A stretch of DNA of 64,000 nucleotides from UBA12087 sp964370815 (GTDB taxonomy: Bacteria; Chloroflexota; Anaerolineae; Anaerolineales; Villigracilaceae): positions 28,036 to 92,035 of the forward strand of contig CAYJKQ010000009.1 in the NCBI GenBank assembly GCA_964370815.1, written 5' to 3'. Positions 1-7,365 of the stretch are shown here, piece by piece (position 1 is the first letter of the stretch; each line of letters opens with the position of its first letter). The notes under the pieces are model-generated. The model ran no database searches and was not told the DNA's origin. It saw only the letters and a list, made by a program, of their open reading frames with translations. Position numbers and translations under genes: made by a program.

Positions 1-1
1 C

Positions 2-511
2 GAGAACCTGTCCGCCAACCTGCTCAGCCTGGCGCTGATGGTGGTCATTCCCCTGGGCGCCATTCTCATCAACCATCTGATCAAGCGCTTCAAAGAGCAG
101 GTCACCTACCCGCGCACCGGGTATGTTGCCTACCAGTCTTCGCAAGGCAGGCAGCGCAGGGTACGCCTGGCGCTCAAAATCGGCGTATCACTCCTTGTCG
201 GTGGCGTCGTGGCGGTATTCATCACACGTACCCCAAAATCCCTGGACTGGATGGCTGCCCTGACCTCGCTTGTCTTTGGACTGGTGCTGGCTTTCATTGG
301 TTTTCGCAGCGGACTGAGTCGTTTTTATTTGCTGGGCTTCCTGGTGCTGTTGAGCGGGATGGTGTTGTCGTCCCTCGGTTACGGCAACATACCCGGGCTG
401 GCGCTCTTCTACGGGTTGACCAGCCTGATCCTGTTCAGCTCGGGAGGAATAACCCTGTGGGCTTATATTCACCATAATCCACCTGCGGATGAGGCTGCCC
501 GTGAGTCCTGA
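2..511 (+). CDS. Polytopic membrane protein, 5' end outside window
   Basis: The reading frame is open from base 2, so the gene begins upstream of the window; 169 residues are visible. About five hydrophobic segments can be seen: one at the very start of the visible part, then around residues 58-77, 83-103, 109-127 and 132-153, separated by short basic loops. This is an integral membrane protein of unknown function. Its stop overlaps the start of the downstream winged-helix regulator, so the two are probably co-transcribed and the regulator may control this membrane protein or the ABC exporter that follows. I do not recognise the family. Confidence 0.7.
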   Translation, partial: ENLSANLLSLALMVVIPLGAILINHLIKRFKEQVTYPRTGYVAYQSSQGRQRRVRLALKIGVSLLVGGVVAVFITRTPKSLDWMAALTSLVFGLVLAFIGFRSGLSRFYLLGFLVLLSGMVLSSLGYGNIPGLALFYGLTSLILFSSGGITLWAYIHHNPPADEAARES

Positions 512-809
512 ACACAATCTCTTTGCGGATGTAGACCGCCTGGTGCATGAGCCCTCGCGCGCCATCATCCTGTCCGTTCTGGGGGCGGTGGAGAGCGCAG
601 ATTTCATCTACCTGAAGCGCGAAACAGGCCTGACGGGTGGCAACCTGTCGGTCCATCTTTCGAAACTGGAAGCGGCAGGTTACGTAAGTATAGAAAAGAC
701 GTATCGCGGCAAGGTTCCGCTGACCCTGTGCCGGATGACCCCAGCCGGGCGCCTGGCTTTTGAGGCTTACCGCCAACAGCTTGCGAGTTTTATAGAAAAT
801 ACAGAGTAA
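501..809 (+). CDS. Winged-helix (MarR/HTH_34-type) transcriptional regulator
   Basis: A short protein (about 102 residues) that is nearly all one winged-helix DNA-binding domain. It opens with the 'VHEPSRAIILSVL' segment typical of the PF13601-like family, followed by the recognition helix around 'TGGNLSVHLSKLE' and a wing containing 'GKVPLTLCRMTPAGR'. No ligand domain is present. I chose GTG at 501 because GAGG lies six bases upstream; an ATG at 489 in the same frame would add four residues. The gene overlaps the preceding membrane protein gene and precedes an ABC exporter operon. Members of this family usually repress adjacent transport genes; that role is inferred here. Confidence 0.8.
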   Translation: MSPEHNLFADVDRLVHEPSRAIILSVLGAVESADFIYLKRETGLTGGNLSVHLSKLEAAGYVSIEKTYRGKVPLTLCRMTPAGRLAFEAYRQQLASFIENTE

Positions 810-835
810 CTCAGCAATAATTCGGGGAAGATGGC

Positions 836-884
836 GGGTTCGTTAGTGAGTTACACCTACTAACGAACCCCTCCCCCCTTTTTT
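836..884 (+). terminator. Hairpin with T-run between regulator and ABC operon
   Basis: An 11-bp perfect inverted repeat (GGGTTCGTTAG at 836-846, CTAACGAACCC at 860-870) has a 13-nt loop and is followed by CTCCCCCC and six T residues. It can end the regulator transcript. Because it lies just upstream of the ABC ATPase start, it could also act as an attenuator or as the regulator's operator. Confidence 0.6.
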
Positions 885-917
885 GAGAAAATACAACACA
901 AAGGAGTAAAAACATCC

Positions 918-1832
918 ATGTCCACTGTTGAGATCACAAATATTTCCAAATCCTTCGGTTCACTGAAAGCCGTGGATGATGTCAGTTTTAGCATTGGACA
1001 GGGCGAGCTGTTTGGTCTGCTGGGTCCCAACGGAGCAGGCAAGACCACCGCCATTCGTTGCATGCTGGACATCTTCAAGCCGGATTCCGGTTCGGTCTCC
1101 ATTTTGGGGGGTCCTATGAGCGAAGCCAAGAAGGATCACATCGGTTACATGCCCGAAGAACGCGGCCTGTACCAGGACATCACCCTGGAGCGCTGCCTGA
1201 ACTACCTGGGCTCGCTTAAGGGACTCAGCCCGACACAGGTTAAACAGAGCTCGGAAGCCTACCTGGAGCGCTTTGACCTGGGGGCTCACAAGAGCAAGAA
1301 GGTGAAAGAACTCAGCAAGGGAATGCAGCAGAAAGCCCAGATCATCGCCACCCTGTTGCACAAACCCGACCTGTTGATCGTGGACGAACCATTCAGCGGT
1401 CTCGATCCAATTAATACCCAGCTTGTCAAAGACCTGCTGCGTGAACAGCACCAGCAGGGTGTGACCCTGATCCTGTGCTCGCACCAGATGAACCTGGTGG
1501 AAGAACTGTGTGACCGTATTGTGCTGATCGACTATGGGCGGGCAGTGCTGTACGGCAGCCTGGATGAGATCCGCAAGCGTTTTTCAGGGCATGCTGTCAG
1601 CATCCAGACCCAGGACAAACTGCCAAACCTGGCGGGAGTGGAACGGGTCGAGGCTGACAATGGTTCGTTCAAGCTGCACCTTGCTCCCGGTGTGCAAGCG
1701 CAGGATGTGCTGCGAGAGCTGGTTGAACAGAATATCAACCTGCAGGGCTTTAGGATCTCTGTGCCAACCCTGGATGAGATCTTCATCCGGGTGGTGAAAC
1801 GGGTGAAGAATAACGAAGGCGGCGCAGAATGA
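918..1832 (+). CDS. ABC transporter ATP-binding protein (NatA/ABC-2 export type)
   Basis: The cytoplasmic ATPase of an ABC-2 type exporter, 304 residues. Walker A is GPNGAGKT at residues 36-43. The signature region reads LSKGMQQK rather than the canonical LSGGQ, as is common in NatA-type proteins. Walker B is LLIVDEPFSGLDP, followed by the H-loop 'CSHQM'. The C-terminal ~80 residues form the extra domain of the DrrA/NatA group. AAGGAG sits 11 bases upstream of the ATG. The gene overlaps the next permease gene by 4 bases (ATGA), and two permeases follow. Substrate is unknown; sodium, antibiotic or lipid export are all possible for this family. Confidence 0.92.
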   Translation: MSTVEITNISKSFGSLKAVDDVSFSIGQGELFGLLGPNGAGKTTAIRCMLDIFKPDSGSVSILGGPMSEAKKDHIGYMPEERGLYQDITLERCLNYLGSLKGLSPTQVKQSSEAYLERFDLGAHKSKKVKELSKGMQQKAQIIATLLHKPDLLIVDEPFSGLDPINTQLVKDLLREQHQQGVTLILCSHQMNLVEELCDRIVLIDYGRAVLYGSLDEIRKRFSGHAVSIQTQDKLPNLAGVERVEADNGSFKLHLAPGVQAQDVLRELVEQNINLQGFRISVPTLDEIFIRVVKRVKNNEGGAE

Positions 1833-3040
1833 TCAAGACCTGGCGCGTTGCCCTGCATGAATACCAGAGACATGTCTTTACCCGTCGCTTTTTGATGGGT
1901 TTGCTCAGTGTACCTTTCCTGATGGTTGTATTGGTCGGCCTGGTCTTTCTGATCATTTCCATGGAAAACGATACGCGCTCGGTCGGCTATGTAGATCGAT
2001 CCGGACTGCTGGCTCAACCCCTGTCCGCTCCGCTGGTCAAAGCACCGGATAAGCCAATTGAGATCCTAGCTTACCCGGACGAAACCGCTGCCAATTCAGC
2101 TCTGCAAGCCGACAGGATCCAGGCTTACTTCCTGCTGCCAGAAGACTACCTGTCCACTGGTCAACTGAAGGTGGTGCACGTAAAAAACCTAAAAAACCCG
2201 GCCCGTGACCAATTCTATGACTTCCTGGGGGTTAACTTGCTGTCCGGGTTGGATACCTCCGTCCGCAACCGCATCCTGTCCGGGGATGAGATCATCATCC
2301 AGGCGGTGGATGGCAGCCGCGAGATCTCTTCGGAGAATGGCTGGCTGGGCTTGTTCGTCCCAATAATCGCTGCCCTGGGCTTCATGGTTGCCATGTTCAC
2401 AGCCGGTGGCTACCTGATGCAAGCCGTGGTGGATGAGAAAGAGAACCGCACCATGGAAGTTGTGCTGACCTCGGTCTCGCCCAACCAGTTCATGGCTGGC
2501 AAGATCCTGGCAGATATGAGCATCGGTCTGACCCAGATCTTCGCCTGGCTGGTCTTCATCATCATTGCATTCAAAGTGGCAGCCGGTAATTTTGAGCTGC
2601 TGCAAAACATCCAGATCTCACCCCAGATCATCCTGCTGAGCGTGGTCATCCTGCTGCCGACCTTTGTGATGTTCTCAGCTTTCATGGCGCTGATCGGGGC
2701 AACTGTCAGCGAGGCGCGCGAAGGTCAGCAGATGATCGGCTTGATCAGCCTGCCGATCTGGATCCCCTATATGCTGATCGGGTTGATCATGGAGAACCCG
2801 AACTCGCCGCTGTCTGTTGGACTGAGCCTGTTTCCCCTGACCTCCTCACTGACCATGTTGATCCGGCAGGGGGTCACCATCATACCGGGCTGGCAGATCG
2901 CTTCCAGCTCTGCGATCCTGGTGATCTGTGCGATTGGAGCCATCTGGCTGGCCGGGCGCGCTTTTCGCCTGGGGATGCTGCAATACGGTAAACGCCTGGC
3001 CTGGCGTGAGGTCTTTTCCCGGCGTGGAGCAACCTCATGA
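1829..3040 (+). CDS. ABC-2 type permease (NatB-like), first copy
   Basis: A 403-residue membrane component with the NatB/ABC-2 layout: one N-terminal membrane helix (about residues 20-44), a large extracytoplasmic domain (about 45-170), then a cluster of five or six C-terminal helices. The conserved segment 'DEKENRTMEVVLTSVSPNQFMAGK' region (about residues 200-223) is the cytoplasmic coupling motif that contacts the ATPase. The gene overlaps its neighbours by 4 bases on both sides, a tight operon. It is a diverged paralogue of the next gene and the two probably form a heterodimeric permease. Confidence 0.9.
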   Translation: MIKTWRVALHEYQRHVFTRRFLMGLLSVPFLMVVLVGLVFLIISMENDTRSVGYVDRSGLLAQPLSAPLVKAPDKPIEILAYPDETAANSALQADRIQAYFLLPEDYLSTGQLKVVHVKNLKNPARDQFYDFLGVNLLSGLDTSVRNRILSGDEIIIQAVDGSREISSENGWLGLFVPIIAALGFMVAMFTAGGYLMQAVVDEKENRTMEVVLTSVSPNQFMAGKILADMSIGLTQIFAWLVFIIIAFKVAAGNFELLQNIQISPQIILLSVVILLPTFVMFSAFMALIGATVSEAREGQQMIGLISLPIWIPYMLIGLIMENPNSPLSVGLSLFPLTSSLTMLIRQGVTIIPGWQIASSSAILVICAIGAIWLAGRAFRLGMLQYGKRLAWREVFSRRGATS

Positions 3041-4281
3041 AGAAGATACGCATCATTCTGATCAACGAGATCATCACCATCATCAGCCGTCCATCCTTCT
3101 GGCTGGTGTCGCTGGGCATCCCCCTGGTGGCAGGATTGCTTTTCTCGGGTATGAGCGCCATCAACAAGGACAGCGACACCTCCCAGGCGGTCAGCCAGAT
3201 CTTCAGCGGTCCGCAGGAACTGCGCCCTGAAGGTTATGTGGACCTGAGCGGTATATTCAAAGAGATCCCCGCCAGCATCCCGGTCGGAGCGCTGCTGGCT
3301 TACCCGGACGAGAACGCAGCCCGTCTCGCCCTGCAGCAGGATGAGATCTCGGCTTTTTACATCGTCCCCAAGGATTACCTGCAAACCGGAGAGATCCTGT
3401 ACATCCGCCCGGATCTCAATCCTCTGGGTGGGGATCAATCCAGTTTATTTCAATGGGCATTGCAGGTCAATTTGCTGGGAGGGGATGTGATGCGCACCAG
3501 CCTGGTCAACGGTCCTTTCGATGTCCAGGATGTCTCCCTGGCACCTCCCGGACAGGCTGGACAGGACGAGAGTGATCCGCTTTCCTACTGGTGGCTGCCT
3601 TACGGAGTAACCTTGCTGTTCTATTTCCTGATCATGGGTTCAGCCAGCCTGCTGCTCAGCAACATCTCGAAGGAAAAAGAGAGCCGCGTGATCGAGATCC
3701 TGTTGAACTCGGTCACACCCCTGCAGTTGCTGACCGGCAAGATCGTCGGCCTGGGTCTGGTCGGGCTGGGTCAGACCATCCTGTGGTTTGGCACTGGCTA
3801 TGTGCTCTTGAACAAGAGTGGGAGTGTATTAAGCCTGCCTGCCGGGGTCCACCTGCCTGCTTCGCTGGTCGCCTGGGGTTTGATCTATTTTGTGCTGGGC
3901 TATGCTGCCTATGCCAGCCTGATGGCCGGACTGGGTGCCCTGGCTCCCAACCTGCGAGAGGCTTCCCAGGTCACCTTTGTGATCATGATCCCGCTGATCG
4001 TGCCGCTCTTTTTCAGCAGTTCCGTCTTTATAGCTGACCCGAACGGACCTATTGCCACGGGTCTCAGCCTGTTTCCGCTCTCCACCCCTGTGGCCATGAT
4101 GGCGCGGCTGGCGGTGGGAGGCGTTCCCTGGTGGCAGCCGCCCCTGGCTGCTCTGCTGCTGGCAGTAAGCGCAGTGCTGATCGTGCGGGCTGTGGCAGGC
4201 ATGTTCCGGGCGCAGTTCCTGCTCTCCGGGCAGAGCATCAAGGTCAAGACCTATTTGAACGCACTGCTGGGGAAGGAGTAA
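3037..4281 (+). CDS. ABC-2 type permease (NatB-like), second copy
   Basis: A 414-residue paralogue of the preceding permease with the same layout: an N-terminal helix, an extracytoplasmic domain to about residue 180, then C-terminal helices. The coupling motif here is 'KEKESRVIEILLNSVTP'. Both permeases share the 'AYPDE-AA' and 'GLSLFPL' segments, which supports an origin by tandem duplication. It is the last gene of the exporter operon and is followed 7 bases later by a strong hairpin. Transport substrate cannot be read from the sequence. Confidence 0.9.
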   Translation: MKKIRIILINEIITIISRPSFWLVSLGIPLVAGLLFSGMSAINKDSDTSQAVSQIFSGPQELRPEGYVDLSGIFKEIPASIPVGALLAYPDENAARLALQQDEISAFYIVPKDYLQTGEILYIRPDLNPLGGDQSSLFQWALQVNLLGGDVMRTSLVNGPFDVQDVSLAPPGQAGQDESDPLSYWWLPYGVTLLFYFLIMGSASLLLSNISKEKESRVIEILLNSVTPLQLLTGKIVGLGLVGLGQTILWFGTGYVLLNKSGSVLSLPAGVHLPASLVAWGLIYFVLGYAAYASLMAGLGALAPNLREASQVTFVIMIPLIVPLFFSSSVFIADPNGPIATGLSLFPLSTPVAMMARLAVGGVPWWQPPLAALLLAVSAVLIVRAVAGMFRAQFLLSGQSIKVKTYLNALLGKE

Positions 4282-4287
4282 TATAAG

Positions 4288-4354
4288 AGACATCCGAAGT
4301 CTTGCCCGTCTAAAATAGTTCGGGGTGCTAGACAAAGACTTCGGATGTCTTTTT
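4288..4354. terminator. Long-loop hairpin between convergent genes
   Basis: A perfect 16-bp inverted repeat (4288-4303 with 4335-4350, core ACATCCGAAGTCTT) encloses a 31-nt loop and is followed on the plus strand by five T residues. It lies between the convergent ABC permease and lipoprotein genes and probably ends transcription of the exporter operon. The loop is larger than that of a usual intrinsic terminator, so it may also be a repeat element. Confidence 0.65.
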
Positions 4355-4435
4355 AATTATCTGAGTTCGTTATAAACTCTGGATCTGATACTCGCTCAAA
4401 TTAAATTCGAGACCTGCAGATTGCGTCTGACTCGA

Positions 4436-5821
4436 TCAAGGGTTGATGAGGGTGTAGTCAAAGCTGGAATTGTGGATGGTATCCACAATGAGGCTGGGCT
4501 GACCGATGCGCTGCAAGTGCAGGTCATATGCGCTGATAAAGAGGAAGCGTTCTGCATCCACCCAGGTGATGGCATAAGAATAGGGGCTATCGGTCAGTTT
4601 GACCGGCTGCCCACCCGGTGTACATAACCAGGGGTTTAATAGACGTCCATCATCGCTCAGGTTGAGCAGAAAACTTTGCGAGTTGGGTCTCCATCCCATG
4701 AAATTCAGGTTGATGTACTTCGTGCTGTCATACGAAGCAAAGATCGAATCCTGCCCGTTCTGGTCAACCAGGTGAACTTCGATCGGTTCCTGGTAATACA
4801 GGTAAACCAGTTTCGAGCCATCCGGAGACAGGTTGGCTTCGTATGAACCCTGGTAGGATATCAGCTTGACAGGGTCAGAAGTCACAGGTATACGCCAGAC
4901 TGTCATCTGGGAGTCTGCAGGTGAGGCGATGCGGAAACCTGAGGAATCCTGCTCCCAAATGACCTGGGGTCCCATCATCGTATAAACGAAATCTGACGGA
5001 TAGGTGAAGGCAACCCTGGCGCCGGATCCATCCGGATGGGTCAGGATAAGCTGATCGGGATGGTAGAGGGTCATCCATTGACCATCCGGTGAGAAGCTGA
5101 AAAAGCCGCCAGCGCCTGGACCAAATACAGAGGTCGGGGATCCGCCAGAATCAGGGTTGACAAGATGCAAGTCGTACTGGTCTGTCACAAAATAGAGCTG
5201 GTGGCTGGCCGGGGCGAAATCCAGTGCGACCACCTGGGCGGCAGGCTGAATGGCATTCAGATTATCCTCTCCAACCAGCAGGCGCGGGTAGCTGCCGTCA
5301 ACGTTCACGGCAAAGATGCCAAAGGTGCCCTGCGGGTCGCGGCCAAGATAGGCGATCACCATGCCATCATCCGAGATGCGTATCAGCTCTGTGCTGGACT
5401 CAGCCAACTGGCGTGAACCGGCGCTTTCATCCCAAACCATGACATGACCATCTTTGAAATAGGCAATGCGCAGCAAACTTGACGCGGGCTCTGGTGAGGG
5501 AGTATCGGTTATGGGCAGAGGAGTATCGGTTACGGGCAGAATGGTAGGTTCTGGTGTTATTAACGAGTCCCCGGGCTTGCACTCCTGCCTGAAGTAGGCC
5601 CATTCATCACATTCGCTGCCGTCGGGGAAGATGCACACACCGGCAACCCCGCCGGAAGCGTCTGTTCTCAATTCCAGGATCCCACCGTTCTCTTCACAAT
5701 AGACTGAAGCCGGATTGGGCAGGTTGGCTGCTGGCGTCGGGTTACCGGGATCGGGACTGCAGGAGGCTAATAATAAGATGTTTAACAAGAAGAATAGAGT
5801 AAATAGTGTTTTGCGGTTCAT
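4436..5821 (-). CDS. Lipoprotein with PD40/TolB-type beta-propeller
   Basis: A secreted lipoprotein of 461 residues. The signal peptide ends in a lipobox LLAS-C with the lipidated Cys at residue 21. A Thr/Pro-rich spacer (about 75-110) leads into repeated WD40/PD40-like blades such as 'SFSPDGQWMTLYHP', 'NLSPDGSKLVYLYY' and 'DGSYPRLLVGED'. It probably forms a beta-propeller at the cell surface. I placed the start at 5821 because AAGGAG lies six bases upstream; an in-frame codon at 5836 lacks one. It is related in style to the larger propeller lipoprotein at 7366-9423. The function is unknown. Confidence 0.8.
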   Translation of the reverse strand: MNRKTLFTLFFLLNILLLASCSPDPGNPTPAANLPNPASVYCEENGGILELRTDASGGVAGVCIFPDGSECDEWAYFRQECKPGDSLITPEPTILPVTDTPLPITDTPSPEPASSLLRIAYFKDGHVMVWDESAGSRQLAESSTELIRISDDGMVIAYLGRDPQGTFGIFAVNVDGSYPRLLVGEDNLNAIQPAAQVVALDFAPASHQLYFVTDQYDLHLVNPDSGGSPTSVFGPGAGGFFSFSPDGQWMTLYHPDQLILTHPDGSGARVAFTYPSDFVYTMMGPQVIWEQDSSGFRIASPADSQMTVWRIPVTSDPVKLISYQGSYEANLSPDGSKLVYLYYQEPIEVHLVDQNGQDSIFASYDSTKYINLNFMGWRPNSQSFLLNLSDDGRLLNPWLCTPGGQPVKLTDSPYSYAITWVDAERFLFISAYDLHLQRIGQPSLIVDTIHNSSFDYTLINP

Positions 5822-6283
5822 TTCAAACTCCTTCATTACGAGCGGGTTATGGAGAGAATTTCCAACGCCCGGGATGCTGGTGGCGCACTCCGTTTGTGCG
5901 TCTTATCACATGTTAGACGATGAAGGGATTTGAAATGTTCCCTGTTGATTTATCGATTCTGGATATTGGATCAGGACAGTTTCAAGAGGCTGGAAATGGT
6001 TCCTTTAATGGGAGCCAATATTCAAAACAATGGCGATCACGAACAGGATGGCATATCCAAACCATAACCTGCGGTCCAGGCGTGCCAGCGGGAACCAGTA
6101 GAACATGACGGTGGTGAGATAACTGCTTGCCTTAGTGGTTTGTGGGCGGGATGAGACTCGGCTTGTAAGCAATAAGAACCCGCAGCCAGCCTGTCCTGGC
6201 GGACTGTCCAGGGAAAAATGCTTGAAAAATGCACAGACTCCGCCGCGCCCAATGCACCCAAGAAGATGGGCAGCCTACCGCCT
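5822..6283. other. Gene-poor stretch with a membrane-protein relic
   Basis: No convincing gene lies here. On the minus strand, an open frame ending at 6005 encodes a hydrophobic tail (…YWFPLARLDRRLWFGYAI…, about 40 residues to 6118) with no start or ribosome-binding site that I trust. It looks like the C-terminal end of a lost membrane protein. The rest shows no clear promoter or repeat. Confidence 0.3.
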
Positions 6284-7075
6284 TCAAAGCAGCTCCTGTA
6301 GTGAGATTTTGGCGCTCTCGATATTATCATTTATTTGATATTTCAATTGTAATTCAACCAGGCACTCAAGGTACAATCGTACCAATTGAGCAACCGTGTC
6401 TTCATCGGAATGGTGATACGACTGTTCGACTGTTTGCTGTTGCGCTATTGACAGATAGCGATATGCTCTCTTTGAACCAAAAACCTGCCCGCCCTGACAA
6501 GATGCTGCGGCAATGAAAATCAGTTTCCTCATTTCTTCGAGCAGGGATTGAACCTGAAACCCATCGCTCCTTCGACAAGCTTTACGTGCATCGTGTACAT
6601 AGAAAGGAAACCACTTCAAGTGTTGGGCGATTTCCTTCTCGATATCCTGACTCGGCTTTGACTGGTCCTCCTTGGCAAGTTTGGGCTGGAGTTTTCCATT
6701 GCGGTCAAAGACGATCTTATATTCGGAATAGGGCATCTGCTCCGATACGTACCGTAATTGGCTGAAAATGATGTCTATCTCCAGACCGATCGGGGGGAAC
6801 TGAGACTTGCCGTAGAGCACAGCTATCATCTTGCAGTGTTCCCAACCCCTTTCCAGAAAATGAGCGGGTTCCCCCACAGCCATTATCAATTGATGCCGCA
6901 ATGCGAAAGCCTTGCTGAAAGCCTCTGCGCTATTCTTCGTTGCAACGCCTAAATCAATATCCGAGAATTCATCCTGAAATTGATTGGCTAGAGACCCGGC
7001 GAGAAAAGCTCCTTCAACGCTTGGGAAGGTCGCTAGTTTATTAGAAAGTACATCCAGGGCTTCTTGATAGTTCAT
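6284..7075 (-). CDS. Nucleotidyltransferase-domain protein (MNT/Pol-beta type)
   Basis: A 263-residue protein whose N-terminus carries the nucleotidyltransferase signature GS(x)10DxD: G27-S28 followed by D39-I-D41 in 'FSDIDLGV'. This is the metal-binding core of minimal nucleotidyltransferases such as aminoglycoside adenylyltransferases, MntA antitoxins and related stand-alone enzymes. The C-terminal half is helical ('EEMRKLIFIAAASCQGG') and probably forms the substrate-binding domain. No HEPN partner lies beside it, so a toxin-antitoxin role is not supported. Its start overlaps the end of the GNAT relic by ATGA. The acceptor substrate is unknown. Confidence 0.75.
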   Translation of the reverse strand: MNYQEALDVLSNKLATFPSVEGAFLAGSLANQFQDEFSDIDLGVATKNSAEAFSKAFALRHQLIMAVGEPAHFLERGWEHCKMIAVLYGKSQFPPIGLEIDIIFSQLRYVSEQMPYSEYKIVFDRNGKLQPKLAKEDQSKPSQDIEKEIAQHLKWFPFYVHDARKACRRSDGFQVQSLLEEMRKLIFIAAASCQGGQVFGSKRAYRYLSIAQQQTVEQSYHHSDEDTVAQLVRLYLECLVELQLKYQINDNIESAKISLQELL

Positions 7076-7353
7076 CGTTCTGTCCTCGATTTGTGATGCC
7101 TATGTGGCACCCACCGGCTCGTGTAAACGGCAGCTGGAGAGAGAAATTTATAGAAACGGAACCCAGCTAAAGCCAGGAAAAAGCTCATGAATCGCGCCTG
7201 AGGGAACCACCTTCCTAAGCTCTGATCACTTCCTGCCGCTCCAACATGCCAGCTGAGTTCGCGGCGACCATTGCGCAGCATCATATGTCGCAGGAACTGG
7301 CGAATGCGCCAGTAATCATCGTCATTTTTGTAGGGTTGCATAGTGAGTTTCAT
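7072..7353 (-). pseudogene. Deletion relic joining a GNAT start to a B3/B4-protein tail
   Basis: The first ~34 codons (MKLTMQ…DDDYWRIRQFL…ELSWHV) match the N-terminus of the intact GNAT gene at 10279-11223, and a good ribosome-binding site (GGAAGG) is still present. After ELSWHV the DNA switches to the last codons of a B3/B4-type gene, which read GMLERQEVIRA-stop in another frame and match GVLERQEVIAA at the end of 9506-10186. The junction lies on GCTGGC, shared by both parents. This is an internal deletion of a second GNAT-B3/B4 gene pair. The frame that continues to 7072 probably encodes no useful product. Confidence 0.75.
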
Positions 7354-7365
7354 TATTTACCTTCC

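Noticed and set aside
6284..7075. MntA-type antitoxin of a HEPN-MNT pair
   Set aside because: The nucleotidyltransferase motif fits, but no HEPN gene is adjacent.
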